Of a stretch of 35,025 bases of DNA, positions 9,330-17,883 are shown piece after piece. The notes beneath the pieces are model-generated. The model made no database searches, had not been told where the DNA came from, and saw only the letters and a program-made list of their open reading frames with translations. This DNA comes from Sulfurihydrogenibium sp. (lineage in GTDB: Bacteria; Aquificota; Aquificia; Aquificales; Hydrogenothermaceae): contig NZ_JAPYVU010000017.1 in NCBI RefSeq assembly GCF_028276765.1, forward strand, positions 1 through 35,025. Direction: 5' to 3'. The stretch's first letter is position 1. Each line of letters opens with the position of its first letter. Both the position numbers and the translations under genes were made by a program.

Positions 9330-9510
9330 TACGTCGGGGCGAGAAATTGGGTAAAAGTATGAGATTCTTCGCCGGCTGCAGAATGACAAATAAGATTATC
9401 TTTTCTTTGATCCTTATCATTCAACCTTTCCATGTCATCCTAAGGACGCAAGTCCGAAGATTCTCCTTTTTAAATTTCATTAAAACCGCTAATTCCTCAC
9501 CTAAGGCATA
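9330..9510. repeat. Family A repeat (MITE-like), 181 bp
   Basis: The ends are TACGTCGGGGCGAGAAATT (from 9330) and, inverted, GCCTTAGGTGAGGAATT (ending 9510). Inside are two hairpin cassettes, GATTCTTCGCCGGCTGCAGA near 9362 and the GGAC/GTCC hairpin near 9450-9470. The halves are inverted with respect to each other, so one strand can fold end to end. No convincing target duplication was seen. It fills most of the 396-bp gap upstream of the oxidoreductase gene. Confidence 0.8.
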
Positions 9511-9633
9511 ATAAGATATTGTAGCATGAAAATTAAAAGTTATTAATTCAATATTCTAAAAATTTCTCTCAATTTTGCAAAAATCAAAATAGGTTTTTCT
9601 GAGTTTTCAAATGATTTTATCTAAAATTTTAGG

Positions 9634-9639
9634 TATAAT
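9634..9639 (+). promoter_or_regulatory. Possible -10 element for the oxidoreductase-nusB operon
   Basis: TATAAT lies 37 nt before the TTG start of the oxidoreductase gene, within an AT-rich stretch downstream of the repeat. No good -35 was found at the usual spacing, so this rests on the -10 alone. Confidence 0.3.
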
Positions 9640-9675
9640 TTTTGCATATTTTTTAACAAAAAACTGGAGACGGTC

Positions 9676-10488
9676 TTGAAGGTAGGAATAGTTGGCATTG
9701 GAAATATGGGAAGTAAGTATGTTAATAAATTCAAAGAGCTAAATCTGGATTATGTTCTTATAGATTCAAATCCTGAACAACTTTCAAAATTTCCTGACGA
9801 CGTTAAAAAATTTCAAGATATAGAAAAGGCTTTAAGTGAGGATTTAGACGCTGTTTTTGTAGCAACATCTCCACAATCACATCTACCAATAGCAAGAAAA
9901 TTTTTAGATGCTGGTATTAATGTAATGGTAGAAAAACCACCATCTTTAAGCAGAAAAGAGCTTGAAGAAACACTTGAATTAGCATACAAAAAAAATGTTT
10001 ATCTGTCAGTTTCAGAAATTGAGTTAAAATCAAGCACAGTTAGAAACCTTTCCTTAGATAAAAACGTTAGCTTTGTAGAAGGATACAGATTAAACCTTGG
10101 TAAAGGTTATATAAATCCATTTTTTGACCTTGCTTGGCATGACCTTTACATCTTTCATTACCTATTTGGGAATTTTAAAATAAAAGATGTGAAAGTAGAG
10201 AACAATATAGCAAAAGTTAAAGCAGAATCCGAAAATACTGAATTTGACCTACAGGTAGCATGGCTAAACCCATTTACGAGAAGAGAGTGGATATTAAAAA
10301 CAAAGGATGGAGATTTAGTCTTAAATTTTGCGGAGGATAAAATTATATATCCTTCCGGAGAGGTAAAAGAAAAGGATAATAAAGACAAGCTCAAGCTTAT
10401 GATAGAAGAATTTTTAAATAAACCATCGTATGATAGCACATTAAGGTCTATTAATATTCTTAAAGAAATAGAAAAAATTAAAATATAA
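9676..10488 (+). CDS. Gfo/Idh/MocA-family NAD(P)-dependent oxidoreductase
   Basis: 270 residues, shorter than the usual 320-350. The N-terminal Rossmann fold has GIVGIGNMG (G7, G9, G12) and the family EKP block at 86-88 (VEKPPS). The start is TTG at 9676, preceded by GGAG. A PLP-dependent sugar aminotransferase gene follows 10 bp later. In several bacteria such a pair oxidises the 3-position of UDP-GlcNAc and then transaminates it, for example GnnA/GnnB in making amide-linked lipid A. That role is plausible here, since 2,3-diamino sugars have been described in Aquifex lipid A, but it is an inference. The exact substrate cannot be read from sequence. Confidence 0.85.
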   Translation: MKVGIVGIGNMGSKYVNKFKELNLDYVLIDSNPEQLSKFPDDVKKFQDIEKALSEDLDAVFVATSPQSHLPIARKFLDAGINVMVEKPPSLSRKELEETLELAYKKNVYLSVSEIELKSSTVRNLSLDKNVSFVEGYRLNLGKGYINPFFDLAWHDLYIFHYLFGNFKIKDVKVENNIAKVKAESENTEFDLQVAWLNPFTRREWILKTKDGDLVLNFAEDKIIYPSGEVKEKDNKDKLKLMIEEFLNKPSYDSTLRSINILKEIEKIKI

Positions 10489-10498
10489 AGGAGTTGGA

Positions 10499-11554
10499 AT
10501 GATACCGATAATTAAACCTTACTTTGGAAAAGAAGAAGAAAAAACAGTCCTTGATATCATGAAAAGTGGACAAATTACAAGAGGTCAGTGGACTTTAAAA
10601 TTTAGAGAGGAGTTTAAAAAGTATATAGGTGTAGGCTTTTGTCATACTGTATGTAGTGGAACCGCTGCGTTATATATTGCATTAAAAGCCATAGGTATAT
10701 CCAAAAAAGAAGATATTGTTATTGTCCCGTCACTTAGTTTTATGGCTACTATTGATGCAGTTATTTTAGCCGGTGGTACGCCGGTAGTTATAGATGTGGA
10801 TGAAAGTTATACTATGGATCCTGTATGGTTAGAAGAGGCTATTAAAAAATACAAACCAAAGGCAGTCATACCTGTTCATCTCTTTGGTCAAACTGCTGAT
10901 ATGGATAAAATAAAAGCTTTATGTAAAGAAAATAATGTTTTAATTTTGGAAGATGCAGCACAAGCTCACGGAGCTGAGTTTAAAGGAAAAAAAGCCGGAA
11001 GTCTTGGAGATATATCAGCATTTAGTTTTTACGCATCTAAAAACGTTGCAATGGGCGAAGGTGGAGCAATTTTAACAAACAACCCTGAAATTGATGAAAA
11101 AATATCAAACTGGATAGAATTTGGAGACCATCCTGCTTTAAATCTAAGAATAACAGAATTTCAAGCAGGAATAGGATACTGGCAGTTAAAACGCTTAGAC
11201 GAAACAAATGAAAAAAGAAGAAAAATAGCAAAAATCTATAACGAAGAGTTTAAAGACTTGCCTGGATTAGTCCTTCCACAAGAATTACCAGACAGAAAGC
11301 ATGTATATCATATATACGCGTTAAGACATCCGGAAAGAAATAAAATTGTTGAAAAGCTTATCGAAAATGGTATTGGAGCAAGAGTGTACTATGAATATAC
11401 ACTTCATCAGTTAAGAAATGCTGAACATCTAAATTGTGAATTTGGAGAGCTTTGCACAAAAGAGTTATTTGCAGTTCCTGTTCATGCATCTTTAACAGAA
11501 AGCGAAGTAGATTATATTGTAAGTACTGTTAAAAAAATTGTTAAAGAGGTTTAA
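10499..11554 (+). CDS. DegT/DnrJ/EryC1/StrS-family sugar aminotransferase
   Basis: 351 residues, normal length. It is a PLP enzyme with SGTAAL at 53-58 (phosphate binding), ILEDAAQAHGA with D152 (pyridine nitrogen), and the Schiff-base lysine K181 in SFYASKN. The family transfers an amino group from glutamate to a keto-sugar nucleotide. It sits 10 bp after the Gfo/Idh oxidoreductase with a GGAG site, which supports the two acting in sequence on one sugar nucleotide, probably for envelope glycans or lipid A. The ribH gene follows after 31 bp and is functionally unrelated. Confidence 0.9.
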   Translation: MIPIIKPYFGKEEEKTVLDIMKSGQITRGQWTLKFREEFKKYIGVGFCHTVCSGTAALYIALKAIGISKKEDIVIVPSLSFMATIDAVILAGGTPVVIDVDESYTMDPVWLEEAIKKYKPKAVIPVHLFGQTADMDKIKALCKENNVLILEDAAQAHGAEFKGKKAGSLGDISAFSFYASKNVAMGEGGAILTNNPEIDEKISNWIEFGDHPALNLRITEFQAGIGYWQLKRLDETNEKRRKIAKIYNEEFKDLPGLVLPQELPDRKHVYHIYALRHPERNKIVEKLIENGIGARVYYEYTLHQLRNAEHLNCEFGELCTKELFAVPVHASLTESEVDYIVSTVKKIVKEV

Positions 11555-11585
11555 CGTAAATGACTAAGTTTATAATGGAGGTATT

Positions 11586-12050
11586 ATGAATATTATAGAA
11601 GGCAAACTATCAGCTGAAGGTTTAAAATTTGGCATTGTGGTTGGCAGGTTTAATAGCTTTATCACTGAAAGATTATTAGAAGGAGCTATTGACTGTATTT
11701 TAAGACATGGTGGTAGTAAAGAGAATATAGAAATTGTAAAAGTTCCTGGTTCTTTTGAAATTCCGTTAACAGCTAAAAAGCTTGCAAAATCTGGCAAGTA
11801 TGATGCTGTTATATGCTTAGGTGCGGTTATTAGAGGTTCTACACCTCATTTTGATTATGTAGCAAATGAGGTAACAAAAGGAATAGCACAAGTTAGCTTA
11901 GAGACAGAAGTGCCAATAAGCTATGGAATCTTGACGACAGACACAATAGAGCAAGCAGTTGAGAGAGCTGGAACAAAAATGGGAAATAAAGGATTTGACG
12001 CAGCCATGGTTGCAATAGAAATGGCAAATGTTTTAAAAAGTATAGGATGA
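11586..12050 (+). CDS. ribH: 6,7-dimethyl-8-ribityllumazine synthase
   Basis: 154 residues, typical. It condenses the ribityl-diaminouracil intermediate with dihydroxybutanone phosphate in the penultimate step of riboflavin synthesis. Family members assemble into hollow capsids; the Aquifex enzyme is a known 60-mer. Motifs are PGSFEIP near 54-60 and [14 protein letters not shown], containing the catalytic H88. It has a GGAGG site, and its stop lies 4 bp before nusB, a classic ribH-nusB pair. Confidence 0.97.
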   Translation: MNIIEGKLSAEGLKFGIVVGRFNSFITERLLEGAIDCILRHGGSKENIEIVKVPGSFEIPLTAKKLAKSGKYDAVICLGAVIRGSTPHFDYVANEVTKGIAQVSLETEVPISYGILTTDTIEQAVERAGTKMGNKGFDAAMVAIEMANVLKSIG

Positions 12051-12054
12051 TAAA

Positions 12055-12564
12055 ATGAAGAAGAAAAAAAATAAGAGTCTAAAATTTTTAAGAAAAAGAC
12101 TGTTAAAAGCAGCAAGAGATTTATCTATGAGAATTTTTTTTGCATATGATTTTAGAAAAGAAGATCTATTCAATGTTTTAGAAGAATTTCTAAACACTAA
12201 AAAATTTTCTCCGGATATAAAAGAGTATGTATTAAAAGTTATAAACTTTTACAATGAAAACTCTCAAGAAGTAGATGACATTATTAAGAGTCATCTTAAA
12301 AATTGGCGTTTTGAGAGGATTGGATACATCGAAAGGGCAGTATTGAGGCTTGGTGTTTCTGAGCTTTTAATCATACATTCAAAAGAAGAAAGCAAAGAGC
12401 TAAAAGATAAAGAAATAAGGATACTATTCTTAGATTTACTTGATTTAGTAGAATGTTATACAAACTCTAAGTTATCTGTTAAATTTGTAAACGGTATTTT
12501 AGGAAAAATAAATAAGGAATTGGAGCAAAATGAGAATAGTATTCATATCGGACTTACACAGTAA
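12055..12564 (+). CDS. nusB: Transcription antitermination factor NusB
   Basis: 169 residues, slightly longer than the usual 130-160, with a lysine-rich N-terminus. The all-helical NusB fold is suggested by the spaced blocks FFAYDF near the start and RIGYIERAVLRLGVSELL, the conserved second-half helix. NusB binds boxA RNA with NusE (S10) to prevent termination in rRNA operons. It follows ribH after 4 bp. Its last 35 nt overlap the phosphoesterase gene in another frame, so its C-terminal tail is encoded in shared DNA. Confidence 0.93.
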   Translation: MKKKKNKSLKFLRKRLLKAARDLSMRIFFAYDFRKEDLFNVLEEFLNTKKFSPDIKEYVLKVINFYNENSQEVDDIIKSHLKNWRFERIGYIERAVLRLGVSELLIIHSKEESKELKDKEIRILFLDLLDLVECYTNSKLSVKFVNGILGKINKELEQNENSIHIGLTQ

Positions 12565-13255
12565 TATCTATGCTGTTGAAGCCTTAGATAAAGAGCTTAA
12601 AAATAAAAGTTATGATTACATATACTGCTTAGGCGATATTGTAGGATATGGAGCAAATCCAAAAGAAGTTGTTGATTGGGTAATAGAAAATGTAGATTTT
12701 TCACTAAGAGGAAATCATGACACCTTAATTTCAAATGCAGAACCAATAGATATGCACAATCCATACGTTCTAAAAGCTGCGTATTACAACATGGAAGTTT
12801 TAGAAGATAGACATAAGGATTATCTAAGATCTCTTCCAAAAGATTTTGAAAACGACTCGATGGTTTTGACTCATGATGAACCATGCATTCCCGGTAGTAT
12901 GGAGTATATAACCAAAATCAAAGAAGCTTATGATACGTTTTCAGCTTTTCGTCAAAGTTTGTGTTTTTATGGTCATACACACTTGCCTGGTATTTTTGAG
13001 AAAGAAAATAATGAAGTTTTTTATAAAAGAGATAATAAGATATTTTTAAAAGAAGGAAATAAATATCTGATCAATCCTGGGAGTGTAGGTCAGCCACGAG
13101 ATAAAGACCCAAGATTATCTTATATTATATTTGATTCTGAAAATAATGTTGTTGAATTTTATAGAGCAGAGTATGATGTTGAAAAGGCTGCAAGAGATAT
13201 ATTGAACGCAGGACTTCCGACAATATTTGCAAACAGATTGTTTAGAGGAGTTTAG
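12530..13255 (+). CDS. Calcineurin-like metallophosphoesterase
   Basis: 241 residues with the complete metal-site set: SDLHSN (D8, H10), GDIVGYG (D36), GNHD (61-64), THDE (114-117), GHTH (148-151) and a C-terminal INPGSVGQPRD. This matches the YfcE/MJ0936-like phosphodiesterase group. The ATG at 12530 with GGAG upstream is the natural start because SDLH must be near the N-terminus, and it forces a 35-nt overlap with nusB. Substrate is unknown; cyclic nucleotides and phosphodiesters are typical for the group. It is the last gene of the operon that begins at 9676. Confidence 0.9.
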   Translation: MRIVFISDLHSNIYAVEALDKELKNKSYDYIYCLGDIVGYGANPKEVVDWVIENVDFSLRGNHDTLISNAEPIDMHNPYVLKAAYYNMEVLEDRHKDYLRSLPKDFENDSMVLTHDEPCIPGSMEYITKIKEAYDTFSAFRQSLCFYGHTHLPGIFEKENNEVFYKRDNKIFLKEGNKYLINPGSVGQPRDKDPRLSYIIFDSENNVVEFYRAEYDVEKAARDILNAGLPTIFANRLFRGV

Positions 13256-13263
13256 AGAAATAA

Positions 13264-13333
13264 GGATAGATTGGTAAACCTACTTTCCGTGTCATCACTC
13301 AGAATGACGATTTGGATTTTTACAGTAGCCTCA
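13264..13333. repeat. Short family B repeat (internally deleted)
   Basis: Both ends of a family B element are present in inverse orientation: GGATAGATTGGTAAACC at the left and TTTTTACAGTAGCCTCA at the right, around one CATTCTGAG-type half cassette. At about 70 bp it has lost its middle. It sits between the convergent phosphoesterase and valS genes. The rest of that gap, to 13464, shows nothing recognisable. Confidence 0.55.
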
Positions 13334-13464
13334 TAACAGCACTGACTTTTGGAAAAGTTTCACTACTTTTTGCATTCATAGTTAACGAAGAGGTTTATCC
13401 CTTTTTAATTCTAACTCATTTGATGTGCGAGACTATTTATGAACTACCTCTACCTTCTTGTTTT

Positions 13465-16398
13465 TCAAACCCTACTACTTTCAAGCATTTTTATAAGATT
13501 TAAAATCTTTTCTCTTTTTTCTTTCAATTCTTGATAAAGCTGTCTTTCTTTTTCTACAACATGTGGAGGTGCTTTGTTTACAAAATTTTCATTAGACAGT
13601 TTACCTTCTGCTATTCTTATAGACTTTTCAATGTCAGTCAAAGCTTTTTTCTGTCTTTCTATTTCTTTTTCTATGTCAACGATACCTTGAAGGTCTACAA
13701 AGACTTCCCCCAGGTCGCTTACAACAGCTATTTCTGTAGATGTTTTTTCTATATCAGTGCTAACTTCTAAGCTTTCAGCTCTAATGAGTGCTTTTATCTG
13801 ATTTTGTAGTTGGTTTAGTTTTTCTTTTACTGATACATCTTTTGCTTTTATTCTGATGTTTAATTTTCTTGTTGGTTCTATTGAAAAGTCACTTCTAACA
13901 TTTCTCACAGAAGATATAAGATTTTTTAAGTCTTCGATGAATTGATAATTTTCTTCATTGTTAAAACTCTCTAAAACTTTTGGATATGGTGCTACTGCTA
14001 AAACTTCAGAGTCTTTATTTTTTAAGTAGCTGTAAATTTCCTCTGTTATGTATGGCATTATAGGATGAAGAAGTTTTAAAGATTCTCTTAATACAAAGTT
14101 TAAAACTGTTAAAGCTGTTTTTTTCTCTTCTGAGCTACCTTTATAAATTCTTTCTTTTGAAAGTTCAATATACCAGTCGCAGTAGTCGTGCCAGAAAAAG
14201 TCGTAAAGAATATTTGCATACTCATTGTATCTATAATTCTCAAGCTCTTTTGTAGAGTTTTCGATAGTTTTGTTTAATTTTGTTAAAATCCAGTAGTCTT
14301 CTATTGACAAGCTTAAACTTTCTAAATTTGTCTTTCCGTCGTAATCTTCACTGTTAATTAAAACAAACTTAGATGCGTTCCAGATTTTGTTTGAGAAATG
14401 TTTATATCCTTCTATTCTCTTTTCAGAAAGTCTTATATCTCTACCTTGTGCAGCCAATGATGCTAAGGTAAATCTTAAAGCGTCTGAACCGTATTTTTCA
14501 GACATTTCAAGCGGGTCTATCACATTACCCTTTGTTTTAGACATTTTTTCGCCTTTTTCATCTCTAACAAGTGCATGAATGTAAACATCTTTAAATGGAA
14601 CATCGTTTGTAAACTTAGTACCCATCATTATCATTCTTGCAACCCAGAAGAATATGATGTCAAACCCTGTCACTAAAAGGGATGTTGGATAGAAGACTGT
14701 TAAATCATCTTTTCTTGATGGCCAGCCAAGGGTACCAAATGGCCACAATGCAGAAGAAAACCAAGTATCCAGCACATCCTCTTCTTGATGAAGATTTTCA
14801 GACCCGCATTTTTCACATTTTAGCTTGATTTTATATCTTTCGTTGTACACTTTTTCAAACTTATTTGAATTTTCCAATAGCTTAATTAAACTATCTTTAC
14901 TTTCAAACTGACTTGTTTTTTCTCCAAATACTACTTTTTCATAAAATTCTAAATTTGTTTTTTCTGGATGTGTAAAGTTTTTGTCTTTTAGTATGTTTAA
15001 TACGTCATCTACGCAGAAGATTTGCCCAATCTTTCCATCCGCATAAAGATTAAATATTATTTTTTCTTCTAAAGAATTATAGCTGTCATCGTTAAATGGG
15101 TTTGTATGATTGCAGTCTCTACAATACCAGATTGGTATTCTGTGTCCCCACCAGATTTGGCGAGATATACACCATTCCCTTATGTTATACATCCAGTTTA
15201 GATAAGTTTTTAACCATCCTTCCGGAATAAATTTTATCTGACCATCTTCTACAACTTTAATAGCCTTATCTGCAAGTTTTTTAGTATCTACAAACCATTG
15301 ATTTGAAAGGTATGGCTCTACTATTTCCTTAGACCTTTGAGAATGTCCTACATTATGAATATGGTCTTCTTCTTTTTCTAACAGTCCAAGTTCTTTTAAC
15401 TTTTCTACAATTTTTTGACGTGCTTCGTATCTGTATAAACCTTTAAACTCTCCGCCGTTTTCATTTATGTGTGCAGATTCATCCATAACAATAACCATTG
15501 GAAGGTTATGTCTTTTTCCAACTTCAAAGTCATTTGGGTCGTGGGCAGGAGTGATTTTTACAGCTCCGGAACCAAAGGCTGGGTCTACATACTCATCAGC
15601 AATTATTGGAATTAGATTAGAGACTTCATTACCGTTGATATCTATTCTTTTTTCAGGTGCAAGTGGCAGCCTTACTCTTTTGCCTATTAAATCTTTATAT
15701 CTTTCATCGTTTGGATTGACTGCTACAGCTGTATCTCCAAGCATTGTCTCAGGCCTTGTTGTTGCTACTACTATATAACCAGAACCATCTTCCAGTGGGT
15801 ATTTAATATGCCAGATTTTGCCTTTATGCTCCTGGTACTCAACTTCTAAGTCTGATATTGCTGTTTTCTCTTTTGGATCCCAGTTTACTATGTAAGGTGC
15901 TTTAAAGATTAAACCTTCTTTATAAAGATTTACAAATGCATATCTAACCGCTCTTGAAAATCCTTCATCTAAGGTAAACCTTTGTCTTGACCAATCACAA
16001 GATGCACCTATTCTTATAAGCTGATTTTTTATACTATCTCTTGATTTTGGAACCCACTGCCACACTTTTTCTATAAATTTTTCTCTTCCAAGGTCAAATC
16101 TACTTATTCCTTCTTTTTGAAGCTCCCTTACTACCACCCATTGAGTTGCAATGCCGGCATGGTCAAATCCCGGAAGCCATAAAACATTGTATCCTTGCAT
16201 TCTTTTGTATCTGACCATTATATCTTGTAAAGTCACGTTCAAGGCATGTCCTATGTGTAGACTTCCGGTTACGTTTGGCGGAGGCATCACAACAGAAAAA
16301 TAAGGTTCTTTGCCTGTTTGTGCTTTAAAATATTCAGAATTTTTGTATATATCAGCCCATTTATTTTCTATTTCTTGGTAATTGTACTCTTTTAGCAT
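13465..16398 (-). CDS. valS: Valyl-tRNA synthetase
   Basis: 977 residues; class I aminoacyl-tRNA synthetase that charges tRNA-Val and edits threonine. HIGH-type HIGH is at 48-51 in NVTGSLHIGHAL, the editing-domain ATTRPETMLGD near 212, and KMSKT at 618-622 in place of the usual KMSKS. The C-terminal coiled coil is at about 905-970. Two Cys pairs, C426/C429 and C528/C531, are far apart with an extra stretch of roughly 80-90 residues between them (see findings). The gene begins 3 bp after argG, so both are probably on one transcript. No terminator was seen after it. Confidence 0.97.
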   Translation of the reverse strand: MLKEYNYQEIENKWADIYKNSEYFKAQTGKEPYFSVVMPPPNVTGSLHIGHALNVTLQDIMVRYKRMQGYNVLWLPGFDHAGIATQWVVVRELQKEGISRFDLGREKFIEKVWQWVPKSRDSIKNQLIRIGASCDWSRQRFTLDEGFSRAVRYAFVNLYKEGLIFKAPYIVNWDPKEKTAISDLEVEYQEHKGKIWHIKYPLEDGSGYIVVATTRPETMLGDTAVAVNPNDERYKDLIGKRVRLPLAPEKRIDINGNEVSNLIPIIADEYVDPAFGSGAVKITPAHDPNDFEVGKRHNLPMVIVMDESAHINENGGEFKGLYRYEARQKIVEKLKELGLLEKEEDHIHNVGHSQRSKEIVEPYLSNQWFVDTKKLADKAIKVVEDGQIKFIPEGWLKTYLNWMYNIREWCISRQIWWGHRIPIWYCRDCNHTNPFNDDSYNSLEEKIIFNLYADGKIGQIFCVDDVLNILKDKNFTHPEKTNLEFYEKVVFGEKTSQFESKDSLIKLLENSNKFEKVYNERYKIKLKCEKCGSENLHQEEDVLDTWFSSALWPFGTLGWPSRKDDLTVFYPTSLLVTGFDIIFFWVARMIMMGTKFTNDVPFKDVYIHALVRDEKGEKMSKTKGNVIDPLEMSEKYGSDALRFTLASLAAQGRDIRLSEKRIEGYKHFSNKIWNASKFVLINSEDYDGKTNLESLSLSIEDYWILTKLNKTIENSTKELENYRYNEYANILYDFFWHDYCDWYIELSKERIYKGSSEEKKTALTVLNFVLRESLKLLHPIMPYITEEIYSYLKNKDSEVLAVAPYPKVLESFNNEENYQFIEDLKNLISSVRNVRSDFSIEPTRKLNIRIKAKDVSVKEKLNQLQNQIKALIRAESLEVSTDIEKTSTEIAVVSDLGEVFVDLQGIVDIEKEIERQKKALTDIEKSIRIAEGKLSNENFVNKAPPHVVEKERQLYQELKEKREKILNLIKMLESSRV

Positions 16399-16401
16399 AT
16401 T

Positions 16402-17601
16402 TTACCTCTTGTTTGCTCTTGCAAACACTTTTAATGGTAAAGCCCAAACTTTTGTAAATGCTCCACCTGCTTTATGGTCAAATGCATCTTTTGGACTGTA
16501 AGTTGCTAAATCTTCACTGTAAAGTGAGTTTGGAGACTTTCTTCCAACAATCTTAAATGAACCTTTATATAATTTTATTCTCACTGTACCGTTTACTATT
16601 TTTGCAATTTCATTGTTAAATGCATCTAAGGACTCTCTTAGTTTTGAAAACCATAAACCTTCATAAACAAGCTCAGCATAAGGATGTGAGACATGGTCTT
16701 TCTTATAATGGTAGGTAAATCTATCTAAAACAATGCTTTCTATCTCATCGTAAGCTGAAATTAAAATTAGTCCGGCCGGTGATTCGTAAACTTCTCTCGT
16801 TTTAATTCCAACAAGCCTGTTTTCAATCATATCAACTCTTCCAACGCCATGTTTACCTGCAACCTCATTTAAATCCCAAATTAGCCTCCAAAGTTGATCA
16901 TATTCTTTACCATTAAGTTTCACCGGCGTTCCTTCTTTAAATTCTATTTCTATATACTCTGGTGTGTCTGGTGCTTTTTCTGGAGAAACCGTAATCTCAA
17001 AAGCATCCTCCGGTGGCTCAGTCCATGGATCTTCAAGTGGTCCTGCTTCTATTGCAACTCCCCAAAGGTTTCTATCATAAGAGTAAGGTTTTTCTTTTGT
17101 TGCTTTAACTGGTATATTGTGTTTTAAAGCATAGTCTATCTCTTCTTCTCTTGATTTAAATTCCCATTCTCTAACCGGTGCAAGGACCTCAATATCCGGG
17201 TCTAATGCCCAAACAGATGCTTCAAATCTTACTTGGTCGTTTCCTTTTCCTGTTGAACCGTGAGCTACATAATGGGCATTTTCTTTATGTGCAACTTCTA
17301 CTAATTTTTTTGCAATCAATGGTCTTGATAAAGAAGAGATTAACGGATACTTTCCTTCATACAAAGCTCCTGCTCTCATAAGTGGCATACAGTAATCTCT
17401 TGCAAACTCTTCCTTTATATCATCAATTATAGCTTTTACAGCTCCGGCTCTTTTGGCTTTTTCTTCAATTTCAGAAAGCTCTTCTCCTTGACCAACATCA
17501 GCTGTATAGGTTATTACTTCAAAACCTCTATCAGTTAGCCATCTAACAATAACAGACGTATCAAGCCCACCAGAGTAAGCCAAAATAACTCTTTTCTTCA
17601 T
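16402..17601 (-). CDS. argG: Argininosuccinate synthase
   Basis: About 399 residues. It joins citrulline and aspartate with ATP in arginine synthesis. The N-terminal pyrophosphatase P-loop is AYSGGLDTSV, followed by YTADVGQGEE; the GSTGKGNDQVRFE block and the later GRVDMIENRLVG stretch also fit the family. A TTG codon lies directly before the chosen ATG. ATG 17599-17601 is preferred because it is 6 nt from AAGGAG, whereas the TTG would be 3 nt closer to the site. It leads into valS with a 3-bp gap. Confidence 0.97.
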   Translation of the reverse strand: MKKRVILAYSGGLDTSVIVRWLTDRGFEVITYTADVGQGEELSEIEEKAKRAGAVKAIIDDIKEEFARDYCMPLMRAGALYEGKYPLISSLSRPLIAKKLVEVAHKENAHYVAHGSTGKGNDQVRFEASVWALDPDIEVLAPVREWEFKSREEEIDYALKHNIPVKATKEKPYSYDRNLWGVAIEAGPLEDPWTEPPEDAFEITVSPEKAPDTPEYIEIEFKEGTPVKLNGKEYDQLWRLIWDLNEVAGKHGVGRVDMIENRLVGIKTREVYESPAGLILISAYDEIESIVLDRFTYHYKKDHVSHPYAELVYEGLWFSKLRESLDAFNNEIAKIVNGTVRIKLYKGSFKIVGRKSPNSLYSEDLATYSPKDAFDHKAGGAFTKVWALPLKVFARANKR

Positions 17602-17680
17602 CAAACTCTCCTTAATTTATTAAGAAATGTTAAAAAAATATTATATCATTTTGGATAAGGCAGAAACAGATAAAGGCGAA

Positions 17681-17860
17681 AGGCTGTTTCAAAAATTCTT
17701 GCAAGCTTAACCTTAGATTCTTCGCCTGCAGAATGGCAAATAAGTTTACCCATTTCTCTGATGCCAATCAATCAACTCTTTCCTGTCATCGTGAGGCAGT
17801 TAGGCCGAAGGATCTCATTTTTAAATTTTATAAAAACTGCTAATTTTTCATCCCAAGGTA
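17681..17860. repeat. Chimeric family A/B repeat
   Basis: The right half is family A: a hairpin around AGGCAGTTAGGCC near 17793-17810 and a terminal repeat ending CCCAAGGTA at 17860. The left border, AGGCTGTTTCAAAAATTC, resembles a family B end instead, and no family A left end is present. It fills most of the 279-bp gap between argG and the DUF445 gene. Confidence 0.6.
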
Positions 17861-17883
17861 TAAAAATTTAGTATTATAAAACT

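Noticed and set aside
9362-9388. Repeat hairpins as ordinary rho-independent terminators
   Set aside because: Most lack a T-run right after the stem and occur in upstream as well as downstream gaps, so termination cannot be their general role, though some could terminate.
13465-13500. CRISPR-repeat-like TTTCAAACCCTACTACTTTCAAG near the valS stop
   Set aside because: It is the valS C-terminal coding region on the other strand and occurs once.
13312-13503. Small plus-strand ORF after the phosphoesterase
   Set aside because: It overlaps a family B repeat and the valS end, has no ribosome-binding site and no recognisable sequence.
17602-17604. TTG as the argG start
   Set aside because: The adjacent ATG has better spacing from AAGGAG and is the stronger start codon.
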